This document shows positions 22,201 through 28,200 of a stretch of DNA of 48,215 nucleotides, one piece after another; position 1 is the first letter of the stretch; each line of letters begins with the position of its first letter. The notes under the pieces were generated by a model that did not search any database, had not been told where the DNA came from, and saw only the letters and a program-made list of their open reading frames with translations. A program made the translations under genes and the position numbers. This DNA is from Phoronis australis (Eukaryota; Phoronida; Phoronidae): the NCBI GenBank assembly GCA_002633005.1, contig NMRA01000044.1, positions 1,162,283 to 1,210,497 of the forward strand, read 5' to 3'.

Positions 22201-23524
22201 ACGGGAGGCTGGGTTCAGCTGCCACAGAAGTTGGGCAGATCTTGTACATCAACGTTGCATTCTCGATATTTCAATTGGAGCTACACAACTGGATGTGTTT
22301 GTGACAAAACTTTTTTCTTTAATTTGTTTTCTGCAACAAAAATCTACCGTGTCACTTAAAATACTGCAAAACAAACTTTGCGATTCCTGGAATCAGAGGA
22401 ACACCAGTATGAGAATTCACAACAAGGTCATATTTTGGTACTCAAATTTTGAACTATTTGAGTGAAAATTTTTGGAACAACCTGTACATTCCGATGTAAT
22501 GTCTGGAAAAAACAGTTTCAAATCTTACGCAATCAAAAATTACAGACTGCTAAAGCTGTTTGAGTAAACGTACAGCTGTATACGATCATACGCGATGTCT
22601 GGAAACAAACTTTAATATAAATAAATTACATAACACCTAAAGCGGCATTAGTCGGATATAGCGGTCCCAGATTTTGAAACTGTTTTTCAAAATCAGGGAC
22701 CGCTATAACCGACTAGTGCCCACCTGAGCTGCTCGGTTTCATTTACCATATTGTAGATATGGCCTTCCTTCAATACTTCCCCCATGCATTTTAACAATTT
22801 TCAAAGACTATCTTCTGAAAGACAATTATTTTAGAGAATAGGTTCGTCAATTATTTTACAAAGTTAGTTTTCCGAGAAATTTTGTAATTTACCACGGTAC
22901 TTTGTTCCTTATGTATATTCAACAACAGGAAATCGTGTTAAAGGTTAATGCAGGTGCGACATAAGCGACCAAGCTGTTGCACACAATCATTTGAATTTGT
23001 TCCTACAGCAACGAAATGTTTATCATGAATCATATGATTAATGGCACAGTAAATTAGTAATAGTCCACGACCTGTTGATGAATGTGTTCCGTAGTCGCGA
23101 GAAACTAGCGAAAAATCAAGATCAAGTAAGACCACGCAAGACCACGCATACTCACACAGGTGAAAGACGAATATTTTGCGAGTATGATCGGAATTTCTTT
23201 CACTTCCAGTATTAATTATTTTCACTTTTGTTTAATCATGTCAGATCCAACATCATTGTGTTTTGTTTTTCAGCACACTGACATCTGAGTTTAAGCAGAT
23301 TATATAAACAAGTGACGATAGTCGAATAAAAATGACATTTCGATGTTATTAGAAATGCAACCTGTATTTGTAGACAACTCAGGGTTTTAACTCATTAACC
23401 TCACTGGTGCAACAACTCGTACATATGCATAAAATGTGCTCCCTACTCACCGTGCGGGTTCGGAACACGCTCGGGTCGTTTTCGGTCTTGACCTTGAAAT
23501 ATGTACAAACCATTGTGCGTTGAA
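4105..23524 (-). CDS. IP3 receptor/RyR superfamily gene, N-terminal half (spliced join of 14 exons)
   Basis: The coding sequence is a join on the minus strand of 23524-23451, 21515-21417, 20629-20543, 15690-15532, 11569-11472, 10958-10865, 10087-10000, 8693-8586, 7832-7563, 7096-7005, 6613-6488, 6132-5863, 4756-4631 and 4209-4105. That is 1796 nt, or 598 full codons, with every junction GT-AG and in phase. The product follows ITPR colinearly: end of the N-terminal beta-trefoil, charged linker ending RYGEIIQ, MIR-type beta-trefoil repeats, then the first RIH helical domain. Known family members are tetrameric calcium-release channels of the endoplasmic reticulum membrane, with this part forming the cytosolic ligand-binding region. 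The gene is partial: the pore region lies beyond the left edge and the first ~45 residues are missing at the 5' side. Several IP3-contact positions differ from ITPR, so ligand and orthology are uncertain. Superfamily membership is secure; ITPR versus a separate clade is open. Confidence 0.9.
4210..4630 (-). other. Intron between IP3R-like exons 13 and 14
   Basis: A 421-bp intron with a GTGAGC donor and a TTCAG acceptor. Nothing else is seen in it. Confidence 0.85.
4631..4756 (-). CDS. IP3R-like exon 13 (RIH domain)
   Basis: The acceptor is tttttaccatcag and the donor GTGAGC; the exon is 126 nt, phase 0 to 0, 42 codons. It begins EGDIGLNVAHMLVELIRDNR and continues KIVDRLQRHHIDEMVQLLKERK. This matches [44 protein letters not shown] of ITPR residue for residue in pattern, including the invariant NRK. 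The region packs against the ligand-binding core in the family's structures. Confidence 0.95.
4757..5862 (-). other. Intron with GA-rich tract
   Basis: The intron lies between exons 12 and 13. Around 4800-4985 the plus strand is a low-complexity A/G-rich run (GAAGATG, AATAATAATAATAAC), which produces spurious serine/leucine-rich frames on the minus strand. The rest shows no feature apart from a duplicated GGTTACGTCACG near 5550. Confidence 0.75.
5863..6132 (-). CDS. IP3R-like exon 12 (RIH domain with basic IP3-site helix)
   Basis: The acceptor is tttgcttcag and the donor GTAATT; the exon is 270 nt, phase 0 to 0, 90 codons. ALKELSDFLIVKGDPSKKRQ leads into KLLRNLRVVDQLVRLLKNQL, matching [21 protein letters not shown] of ITPR, and NSRKNALYFAKYIDFF matches DYRKNQEYIAKQFGFM. 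In recalled ITPR1 numbering R506, K508, R511, R568 and K569 are retained; R504 is lysine and Y567 is serine. The family insert after the first helix pair is shorter here (DSAPDHHYLLNVYKGAYDVLQ region). The domain is RIH (RyR and IP3R homology). Confidence 0.95.
6133..6487 (-). other. Intron between exons 11 and 12
   Basis: A 355-bp intron. A 67-codon plus-strand frame here overlaps exon 11 and is a chance frame. Confidence 0.8.
6488..6613 (-). CDS. IP3R-like exon 11 (end of beta-trefoil, start of helical domain)
   Basis: The acceptor is ctgtcatctag and the donor GTAAGT; the exon is 126 nt, phase 0 to 0, 42 codons. It encodes LTFTEDKRYVDVFTIQDVEQ then TSIQDFNYVAGMVPFIFTLISD. EDKRYVDVFTIQDVEQTSIQD follows ITPR [22 protein letters not shown] closely. 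The second half starts the alpha-helical part of the ligand-binding core. Confidence 0.9.
6614..7004 (-). other. Intron between exons 10 and 11
   Basis: The stretch 6775-6835 carries words (AACAATGGCG, AACGCCATGCAACAATC) shared with 1381-1596, so a fragment of that fold-back family is present. Nothing else is seen. Confidence 0.7.
7005..7096 (-). CDS. IP3R-like exon 10 (variable insert of last MIR repeat)
   Basis: The acceptor is gttatttttag and the donor GTGTGT; the exon is 92 nt, phase 1 to 0. It encodes VEYERSGTRGDSGEVKSFDT then LKWDGAPLRK. It is needed to join exons 9 and 11: without it exon 11 would hit a stop. It sits where ITPR1 carries its alternatively spliced SI segment and the VMLKIGTSPVKEDKEAF stretch. 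The FDTLKWDGAPL part is weakly similar to that. Being skippable only with a frame change, it should be constitutive. Confidence 0.8.
7097..7562 (-). other. Intron between exons 9 and 10
   Basis: A 466-bp intron with a GTAAGT donor and a TTTTTAG acceptor. No further feature is seen. Confidence 0.8.
7563..7832 (-). CDS. IP3R-like exon 9 (two MIR motifs)
   Basis: The acceptor is ggatttccag and the donor GTAAGT; the exon is 270 nt, phase 1 to 1. It holds two MIR motifs: VRLRHMVTRQYLCV near its start (ITPR LFRFKHLATGHYLAA) and YARIEHVLTGYWFHG near its end (ITPR YVRLRHLCTNTWVHS). Between them lie VSLTPDQDDPRTVFRLHPVL, equivalent to the [21 protein letters not shown] strand series. The insert between strands is shorter than in ITPR1. 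This is the clearest domain evidence in the window. Confidence 0.95.
7833..8585 (-). other. Intron between exons 8 and 9
   Basis: A 753-bp intron with no recognisable insert. Confidence 0.8.
8586..8693 (-). CDS. IP3R-like exon 8 (IP3-contact loop, substituted)
   Basis: The acceptor is ctctgcag and the donor GTGAGT; the exon is 108 nt, phase 1 to 1. It encodes VHLRVREINFARPKSMSPPT then TAINYWQIEAEESILN. It aligns with [27 protein letters not shown] of ITPR. The LR pair keeps R265, but the TTGR loop that contacts the inositol phosphates reads VREI here. YWQIEAEE matches LWEVEVV. Exon borders are unambiguous, so the loop change is real unless the gene is decayed; the surrounding frame is intact. 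Confidence 0.92.
8830..9437. mobile_element. Relative of the GGTTGCATGAAAC element
   Basis: The stretch from GTTGCATGAAAAGATC (about 8868) to CTGTTTCATGCAACCGG (about 9418-9433) parallels 14898-15140: shared words include ATCAAAGT, TTGACTT, TACGCAGTAGA and TTTGGGACTGTTTCATGCAA. This copy is longer in the middle by a few hundred bases. It lies in the intron between exons 7 and 8; the rest of that intron (9438-9999) shows nothing. Confidence 0.65.
10000..10087 (-). CDS. IP3R-like exon 7 (start of IP3-binding core)
   Basis: The acceptor is gttttgaag and the donor GTAAGC; the exon is 88 nt, phase 0 to 1. It encodes GGSIVRMFHKDLEAFLAAEG then LFEDEITED. This is the counterpart of [21 protein letters not shown] in ITPR, the first strands of the ligand-binding core. 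In ITPR1 numbering as I recall it, R241 is kept (the R of IVRMF), but K249 is replaced by alanine (LEAFL against QEKFL). Confidence 0.9.
10280..10402. repeat. Fold-back element in intron
   Basis: The arms ACTTGATTGACTTCGTCGG (left) and CCGGCGAAGTCAATCAAGTG (right) are inverse copies extending about 26 bp. A second inverted pair (CTGATTGGT / ACCAATCAG) sits inside. It could be a small MITE or an RNA hairpin in the intron. Confidence 0.65.
10641..10693. repeat. Short imperfect palindrome
   Basis: ATTACACAGATGAATGTAACCC is followed after GTAT by GGGTTATTAATCTGTGTGTAAT. The arms are about 22 bp with a few mismatches, in the intron between exons 6 and 7. Confidence 0.6.
10865..10958 (-). CDS. IP3R-like exon 6 (end of first beta-trefoil)
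   Basis: The acceptor is acgtttcag and the donor GTAAGA; the exon is 94 nt, phase 2 to 0. After completing an alanine codon it encodes SELNLGVAMTGFTIVKNTRV then PKDEDIQATLR. This matches [28 protein letters not shown] of ITPR: the hydrophobic strand (TGFTIV against TSWKIVLF) and the acidic turn before the next repeat (PKDEDIQ against NKDDIL) both align. Phases with exons 5 and 7 fit exactly. Confidence 0.85.
10959..11471 (-). other. Intron between exons 5 and 6
   Basis: A 513-bp intron; no feature is seen apart from its splice signals. Confidence 0.8.
11472..11569 (-). CDS. IP3R-like exon 5 (beta-trefoil)
   Basis: The acceptor is tccatacag and the donor GTGAGT; the exon is 98 nt, phase 0 to 2. 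It encodes VQYFDQIILESYKSPGHYFH, then SSVPWNISGHHI. This aligns with the ITPR segment [21 protein letters not shown] that follows the SIGDS motif. GHYFHSS corresponds to QPLHASS. An intron of about 4 kb full of repeats separates it from exon 4. Confidence 0.85.
12014..12085 (-). pseudogene. tRNA-like relic or SINE head
   Basis: Read on the minus strand, TAGCTCAGTCAGTAGAGC fits a tRNA D-arm / pol III A box, and AGTTCGATTCC fits a T-loop / B box at the right distance. The anticodon stem (around GATGGACTATGCCTGAGAG) and T stem do not pair well, and no intact acceptor stem is seen. It is a decayed tRNA or the 5' part of a tRNA-derived SINE, not a working tRNA gene. Confidence 0.65.
12118..12265. 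repeat. Dispersed repeat, copy 1
   Basis: Shares ordered words (CAGCAAATGTCT, CAGACA, ACAACG, TTGCT, AGCTCTGAT/GGCTCTGAT) with 20082-20230. The two copies are diverged. No coding potential. Confidence 0.55.
12311..14659. mobile_element. 2.35-kb element with perfect 25-bp terminal inverted repeats
   Basis: The ends are exact inverse copies: 12311-12335 begins AAATCACAATCAAGGTCC and 14635-14659 ends GGACCTTGATTGTGATTT. Ten copies of GTAGTGTACGTACCCC or close variants lie inside, at 12901, 13055, 13076, 13235, 13402, 13561, 13733, 13752, 14095 and 14466. A unit of about 330 bp is tandemly duplicated (about 13091-13420 and 13421-13750). Only short open frames (up to 81 codons) without known families occur, so it looks non-autonomous. 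Target duplications are unclear. It lies in the intron between exons 4 and 5. Confidence 0.75.
13091..13750. repeat. Tandem duplication of ~330-bp unit inside the TIR element
   Basis: Both units share GGTAAGT(G/A)AGCAACA, GACAGTT, GTTAGGTTAAA/GCTAGGTTAAA, GAGTGAAATATTAGCATTTG, GATATGCACATGA and TGAAATGTAGTGTAC in order. Two GTAGTGTACGTACCCC-type motifs occur per unit. Divergence is moderate, so the duplication is not recent. Confidence 0.75.
14702..15140. mobile_element. 0.44-kb inverted-repeat element (GGTTGCATGAAAC ends)
   Basis: The left end, CAGTGGCCGGTTGCATGAAA followed by CGGTTCCAAATAGG, and the right end, TTTGGGACTGTTTCATGCAA followed by CCGGACACTG, are inverse copies over about 34 bp with few mismatches. 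An internal GTTGCATGAAAAGATC near 14929 suggests nesting or a composite structure. A relative lies at 8830-9437. No coding capacity. Confidence 0.75.
15141..15531 (-). other. Intron remainder before exon 4 donor
   Basis: Nothing recognisable between the 0.44-kb element and the exon 4 donor. Confidence 0.6.
15532..15690 (-). CDS. IP3R-like exon 4 (first MIR motif)
   Basis: The acceptor is tttgttacag and the donor GTAGGT; the exon is 159 nt, phase 0 to 0, 53 codons. It opens LKHLFTGKFVHI, a classic MIR strand pair equivalent to LLHLKSNKYLTV of ITPR, and continues through NNMLVSLHPFNGKTAQFRIL to PRYKVKSEGEY, equivalent to the FYIQPFYKLRSIGDS segment. The order of aromatic and basic residues is kept throughout. 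It forms part of the beta-trefoil at the N terminus of the receptor. One of the most convincing exons here. Confidence 0.9.
15691..16238 (-). other. Intron with possible repeat end
   Basis: CCTGTCCACACGG followed by CCGTTTTCATTTGAAAACG (about 15810-15845) has the look of one end of a short dispersed element; its partner end was not found. Confidence 0.4.
16239..16824. mobile_element. 0.59-kb inverted-repeat element (CTCGCTGGTTCCCTGCGTGC ends)
   Basis: The left arm carries CTCGCTGGTTCCCTGCGTGC and, 30 bp further in, CCAGCACGCAGGTATCAC. The right arm carries GTGATACCTGCGTGCTGG and then GCACGCAGGGAACCAGCGAG. The arms span 60-70 bp with a variable GC-rich stretch between the two words. No open frame of known family. 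Confidence 0.75.
16825..17208 (-). other. Intron stretch, nothing recognised
   Basis: No exon, repeat or RNA seen. Confidence 0.6.
17209..17247. repeat. Perfect 18-bp palindrome with 3-nt loop
   Basis: TCAATCAGTCAATATAAC is followed by TTC and then its exact reverse complement. A transcript from either strand would form an uninterrupted 18-bp hairpin. Confidence 0.9.
17248..18229. other. Intron stretch, nothing recognised
   Basis: Two words, TTAAAGGGACATT (17509) and TTAAAGGGGCATT (17630), form a small local direct repeat. No gene seen. Confidence 0.5.
18230..18754 (-). pseudogene. hAT transposase relic
   Basis: On the minus strand one frame reads AECEQGFSETNRIVTDACSC then LLLETSSISLFDEVNSLPLS, which fits the hAT C-terminal dimerisation domain (AECERGFSxMNxIxTDxRxxL...). 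Upstream, another frame reads LLDDDEQSFCSLLGILDPKK then RGRWDPG and a stop. At least one stop and one or more frameshifts separate these pieces. The N-terminal part may have been cut off by the inverted-repeat element at 18755-19056. Confidence 0.7.
18755..19056. mobile_element. 0.3-kb inverted-repeat element (CACCATAGA ends)
   Basis: CACCATAGACTATAGT at the left and TCTATAATCTATGGTG at the right are near-perfect inverse copies (about 16 bp). The interior is GC-richer than the surroundings and non-coding. It abuts the hAT relic, suggesting insertion into that older element. Confidence 0.65.
19057..20081. other. Intron stretch, possible further hAT remains
   Basis: A 78-codon minus frame (19084-19320) reads EVWACVWDCCDSEKVPPSLN and could be an upstream part of the same hAT relic, but I recognise no motif. 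The rest is blank. Confidence 0.3.
20082..20230. repeat. Dispersed repeat, copy 2
   Basis: Diverged copy of 12118-12265, sharing the same ordered words. Lies in the intron between exons 3 and 4. Confidence 0.55.
20543..20629 (-). CDS. IP3R-like exon 3 (charged linker ending RYGEIIQ)
   Basis: The acceptor is gcattccag and the donor GTAAAA; the exon is 87 nt, phase 0 to 0, 29 codons. It starts with three alanines, passes through a charged helix (AEDQDNVAEQKRQHGKK) and ends VRYGEIIQ. This mirrors the ITPR segment EKKQNETENRKLLG...IQYGNVIQ, including the exon ending right after the final Q, where the next exon opens with the LxHL strand of the first MIR motif. The matching intron position adds to the sequence similarity. 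Confidence 0.85.
20630..21416 (-). other. Intron between exons 2 and 3
   Basis: A 787-bp intron with a T-rich run near 20810. No further feature is seen. Confidence 0.75.
21417..21515 (-). CDS. IP3R-like exon 2 (linker of the N-terminal domain)
   Basis: The acceptor is tgcatacag and the donor GTAGGG; the exon is 99 nt, phase 0 to 0, 33 codons. It begins NRYKLNKNCRKCVSACDKD and ends LKAQLSQAR. NRY matches the MNRYSAQKQFWK segment of ITPR, and the charged helical tail corresponds to the arm that leads to the first MIR repeat. Three cysteines lie close together, which ITPR1 does not show here as far as I recall. The donor is weaker than consensus, so the 3' border is slightly less certain than the rest. 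Confidence 0.75.
21917..22202. mobile_element. Fold-back element GTTCAGTAA family, copy 1
   Basis: The left arm starts GTTCAGTAATGCTAGGGTCT and continues CGCTAAAAAGCAAGACTTCG. The right arm mirrors it and ends with GTTACTGAAC. The arms run about 70 bp. The interior repeats GCTAGGACCTACGCTAGC-type words. The similar copy at 33450-33588 defines a family. The 22000-22200 open frame is a by-product of the repeat. Confidence 0.8.
22644..22720. repeat. 36-bp hairpin, 5-nt loop
   Basis: The left arm begins GGCATTAGTCGGATATAGCG and the right arm ends CGCTATAACCGACTAGTGCC. 33 of 36 positions pair around the loop CTGTT. It lies in the intron between exons 1 and 2, with no coding function. Confidence 0.85.
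22721..23450 (-). other. Intron stretch, nothing recognised
   Basis: Contains a 95-codon minus open frame (22938-23225) without family similarity or splice support. A GACCACGCA direct repeat is at about 23131-23147. Confidence 0.5.
23451..23524 (-). CDS. IP3R-like exon 1 of the visible series (end of the N-terminal beta-trefoil)
   Basis: The acceptor is tttttgcag and the donor GTGAGT; the exon is 74 nt, entering in phase 1 and leaving in phase 0. It encodes 24 residues containing MVCTYFKVKTENDPSVFRTRT. The CTYFKV segment lines up with the CLFKL strand of the ITPR N-terminal (suppressor) domain. Similarity alone is weak. The assignment rests on the clean splice sites, the phase, and the better-matching exon that follows directly. 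This domain sits on top of the IP3-binding core in ITPR and tunes its affinity. The preceding residues of the domain were not found. Confidence 0.6.
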
Positions 23525-23623
23525 CTGCAAAAAAGCTTAAAATCAATACTCCAACATGCAATAGGTCAAACTGAAAACTGAAGGTGAACTCAGTTTAATT
23601 CATCCAATAATTTTTCAATAATT

Positions 23624-23682
<59 letters not shown>

Positions 23683-23742
23683 CTTGTTCTTGTTCTTGTT
23701 CTTGTTCTTGTTGTTCTTGTTCTTGCTGTTGTTGTTCTTGTT
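23624..23742. repeat. (GTT)n / (GTTCTT)n microsatellite
   Basis: A long run of GTT passes into GTTCTT units. The leucine-only frame it creates is not a gene. It begins 100 bp from the acceptor of exon 1 and so lies in the upstream intron. Confidence 0.97.
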
Positions 23743-24148
23743 ATATTTGAATGTTTACAATACCACTCAAATAAAAGTTATCGCTGACACTCCACAAAAC
23801 AAGACTAAACTGAAAGGTAGTACAAATGTTAAAAAGTAAGTAAGTAATATTTTATAAAAATAGAAATATGTAAACAAAAATAAAGATATGTACATAGAGA
23901 CAGTCTAAACAATAACAAGCAACTGTTTGAAAACGAAAACAAATATCAACATACAAAACAAGGTTAATTTCAAGCTGAGGAATACCTTAAAAGACAGGTG
24001 AGTTAAACACGTATTAAATTAACATGTACTGAAAAGTACTTAGGATAGGAACCTTGGAATAATGTCTCTTTTGTGTTCGTTCTGAACGATATGTAACTTG
24101 AATAGTTCTGGACACACAGATGGTTCCTAAGTAATGGATCAGACAGAA

Positions 24149-24407
24149 CATGCGCGCACCCAGGGGGGCTCAGCGGGTCACGAACGAGCCCCCCCCCACC
24201 CCATTTGGGGAAGTGGGCAAAAAGGTAGGCCACAGAGAAAAAAAAACGAAAAAAGTAGAAAACTAGACAAAAGTCCACTAAAAGGCATGAACAGCCAAAA
24301 TTTGGCGACTGCGCAATCCATTGCTCAGACCGTATCCGATGAATCTTAGTAAAAGGACCATATTCTCAAAAATTCGAGCCCCCCATTTTTAGGCTGGGTG
24401 CACGCAT
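24149..24407. mobile_element. Inverted-repeat element, GCGCACCCAG ends (copy 2)
   Basis: The ends are ATGCGCGCACCCAG and CTGGGTGCACGCAT; the interior parallels 2463-2728. Flanking ACAGAAC (left) and ACAGAAT (right) may be a target-site duplication of about 7 bp with one mismatch. Confidence 0.7.
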
Positions 24408-24446
24408 ACAGAATATGGTTTAGCCCTGGCTTTCACTTAACTTTGT

Positions 24447-24690
24447 TTTACCCAGGGCACAGCAAATTTATTAGTGTAAGATGTCTTTGTGCGATAAAAA
24501 GAGGTAAGTAGTTCAAAGAAGATTTAAGATAATCTGAGGCAACACCGTGTAAACACCTGTGTGCCACCCGGAGAATTTTGAATCTTGTACGAAATTTAAT
24601 GGGTTTTCGGTGGAGTTTTTTTGAAGCATTCTGTAACATAGCCATATTTTGGAAAATATAGATTGTCCTATCGGCCATATTCTCAAGTTT
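24447..24690 (-). pseudogene. LINE reverse transcriptase C-terminal relic
   Basis: The minus frame reads LHRKPIKFRTRFKILRVAHR then CLHGVASDYLKSSLNYLPL, fitting the conserved block LHWLPIxFRIxFKILxLxxKxLHGxAPxYLxxLL near the end of CR1/L2/Jockey-like proteins. MLQNASKK just upstream fits the LQNAxAR word of the same region. The W of LHWLP is lost and the rest of the protein is absent, so it is a short fragment. It lies immediately beside inverted-repeat element copy 2. Confidence 0.8.
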
Positions 24691-25208
24691 TTGTTTTTTA
24701 GGTAGCGATGTCTCGGGTACTTCGAAAAGTTAGCCTTGAAATACATTAACTGTATCAATTTAAAACGCGCGTTTTTTTCAAAACACATTTTTCAAACTGA
24801 AAAACGTGCTAACCGCAGATTAAATTCTTTATTTATTGACTCTTTGCCAACTTCACAGATTATATTAAACCTGAAAAAAATGGTTTTGGCAAACACCCGA
24901 AAGCTAAGCAGCGCAAAAATAAAGGAAAACAAGTTCTAGGATAAATTCTTGCGCTTACATTGAAACAATCCGTTTCCTTACAAAATGCTTAAGATTTTGT
25001 CTATAGGTGCATGCGCTTAAGCTCCTTTTACTCGGCAAGCGGCTATCTTCTGCGCATGTGCACGCCTAACATGTGTGTCTTCTGTCCATTCATTGTGCTT
25101 GTCATTTGAATAATTCAAATCATATGAGCATGCTCCAACATCAGACTTCTCATAGAAAAGTCAAGCTTCTGTCACTCGCACCTTCTTTTTGCTCCACTGT
25201 TTCTCACA
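24691..25208. other. No gene recognised
   Basis: Contains one degenerate copy (25004-25019) of the TAGGCGCATGCGCCTA palindrome. Confidence 0.5.
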
Positions 25209-25224
25209 TAGGCGCATGCGCCTA
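25209..25224. repeat. Palindrome TAGGCGCATGCGCCTA
   Basis: A perfect 16-bp palindrome. Close variants occur at 25004-25019, 28318-28335 and 47573-47588. Confidence 0.85.
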
Positions 25225-28200
25225 ATTGTGGATGCAGGAACAGTTATAAGCAAAAGGGCCTAGCATCAATACGCACGAATAAACTCACGGTATATACAAA
25301 ATGCCTTCAAATCTGGGATTGTATTTTTCCTTTACAGACTATGAGACAAAGAAGTCATTATTTCTCTTACAACAGCGACTGGATGCTTGCCAAAAATAAA
25401 TGCTTGGTCATGAACTCTTGCCATCAGTCAGGTACGCCAGGTGGAAATTTGAATTCGTAACATTTCCGTGTTTTCGTGAAGACATCTTGCTCGTTGGCTG
25501 GTCAGTGATATACTAATCTTACAAAAAATAAATGACTTTTTAAAATACATAACTGACCTGTGAACTGATATCAGTTTGTATTGGTATGCGAGTCTCTAAG
25601 AGACGTTTTGCGCATACCAAAACGAAAATGCGGAAATTACGTAAACGTTTCTTTTAATGACAACGCCTTTTTAAGCGAGTGATTATTCATAAGCCATTCT
25701 CGCAGATCCTAGATGATTAGTTGTGCGAACACCCGCGTGACTTCCCGCATGTTTACGCTACCTCGAGCTATCGATCGTAGAATACCGGGTTTACCTTGAA
25801 GTAACACGTTAAACGGATTTCAATGCTGCTTGCGAAAGTGTACCAAAGTAGATCAAAACTAGTCGGTTACGTTACATCGATCCGAGTACATCAATTTTAT
25901 GCTAATACTACAAATGACGCTTGCTGATAATCCGACAGAAATTGAAAAAGTGACATTCTTGATTAAATTCTGTAGTTATTTAACGCAACATCATGTTAGA
26001 GGAGTTTGGTCCAATTTGGTTTGTCACACGATTCGTTTTCAAAGACTTTAAATGAAGATGAAACTCGAACATTCTCACCACTAGTACAAAATTCTCCGAA
26101 CATTTCAAGAGCTTTCTTTGCTTTGCGAAAATAAAAACAAATGCTTTAAAATGAAAAGACCCTTTATTAATTCTTGGCATTCGACATTTGGAGTGGCTGT
26201 TCCATAACGCGAGGCATTCGCGTTAGAGATCACGTGCTTCGTATGTCATGCATGGCGATATTTCGCGATAAATTACATGATCTCGGAAAACTCCAAGAAA
26301 CTTGTCTTACGGTAGCACATCACGAAACTAAAACTGAACTGGTCACGTAGGCAATCGTAAAGTGGTTGACAATGGAATTTCTTTGCAACATTAACTGCAA
26401 CGTCAAAGCGTCATGAATATTATCGAGTTGTATTTCGACTACGGAGATTAGAGCTCGGGCCCAGATCAAAGATTATCGAAGAGACATTTGCATATTTCGA
26501 TCGTATGTATGAATACGAGATATTATTCGAACTACAGACAACGAAACACAGATTCCAATTAATACCTTCTTGACATTTACCGACTACGGTTTCTTCTCGA
26601 AACAACCACAGGCATCTTGTCCGCTATTGAATTTTTGATTTGTTTTGTTTTCATGAATATAGAACTATATGCCTGACGTCGGAATTAGTTCAGGAAAATC
26701 GCCTTTTTCAATCCCAAAGGATTCTGAATCCTCGCGTGACTGCTAAGGCTCGGACCAACGAGACCTCGTCGACCCCTGGGGCTTATGACACACACTCACT
26801 GCACTGATAATTTAATGCAAGGTCGAACTTAAATGGATTCATAACGGAGTAATGGGTGCAAAAGTGAGATTTTGTACAGCTCTGATGTGATTATATTCGA
26901 CCAGCTGCTTGCGTCTGCACAAGAGCACGATACTAACCTGTGCCACGTAATTCTGATATTTTCGCCGAATCATTGGACATTCTGAAGTTAGTGCCGAGGC
27001 ACGATCTCTGTTTCACTTTAGCAAAAAATGTAATATAAAAACGAATCGTTACGCATACCAAATTAAACAACTGGACACGTTTTCGAAATAGTTCAGAGCA
27101 ATACCGAATTTTTGGAAAATAAACAAACTTAAATTATCAAGTTATCTGTTTAATATTTTTTAGTTTTAGCGGTCTGCTAGAAATAAGAATTCATCGACAA
27201 AATAGTCAATGTTCACATGGAAGTGAAACATTTCAAAATAAGGATTTTACAAACGCAAATACACAAGGGCATTGGTATTCCCCAATTTTGGTTCTAAAAT
27301 ACTATACTTACGTTTGAGTGAGGAAAGATATTTTGCCTTCAAAATGATAAAAACGGGACAGGCACTGTTCTTTGAAAAAACGCCGTATTGAAACTGACAC
27401 ATTTATAAATATATATATGAAATTAAAATGTCATACATATTTATATATGTGTGGAGGACTGCGTCGATGTACGAACGGAACAACCTTGTCCATATGTGGC
27501 GATAAGCGAGCCACAACACCACACTGTTTATATCTACTTGGACTATTTACCAACACAGCAACAACACCGATCGCCCATCCAACTGGGCAAATTAATGTTA
27601 CCACTCTCCGGTAGGTCTGCTCACGCCGCCTATCCCAAACCAGCGTTCCCAGTGTTGTTACCGCCCAGTTGGTGGTTGTGTACCCAGGTGGCAGCGTATA
27701 TTATAGTTCAGCTCAATTGCTGGTACTTCACGTCAATCGCAAACGCAAACGGCAAAATGTTTCATCTCGGCAAAGTCAGCCGCCCAAGTGTCTTTTGGGA
27801 AAAGGAACGATGATTTTGAAAATACCTGTTTTATGATTGCGTTAGACCATCAGACCTGAAATAGATAGGGCTTCATTGGGTTCCGGAGAGCGTTCCGTGG
27901 ACCTAGTTTCTTGCAAATACTTTGCAGAATCCCGGATGTGAAAAACGAGTGTTTCGCGAGAAGTTAGAGAGCTTTCTGGCCTATCCTAGCAAAATGGCTG
28001 CCACTGAAGTGATTGGTCGGCAAGGCTTTAGTGTTGAATTGTTGGCTTGAATTCACCGTTTCCGTTTTTTTGCGTCAAGTGCTAGCTGATGTATTGCGAT
28101 CTGTGGAATACACGCCTGGCCTAAGTGTTTCCATGAAACATTAGACACGAAATGTAAATATTGTTCTCTGTTGGAACACGAAGCAACACCATAGAATGTG

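Noticed and set aside
23624-23839. Poly-leucine open frame
   Set aside because: Product of the (GTT)n microsatellite.
27451-27813. 120-codon plus-strand open frame, the longest apart from one overlapping the IP3R-like exons
   Set aside because: No recognisable domain, no supported splice borders, and an overlapping frame of similar length; probably chance.
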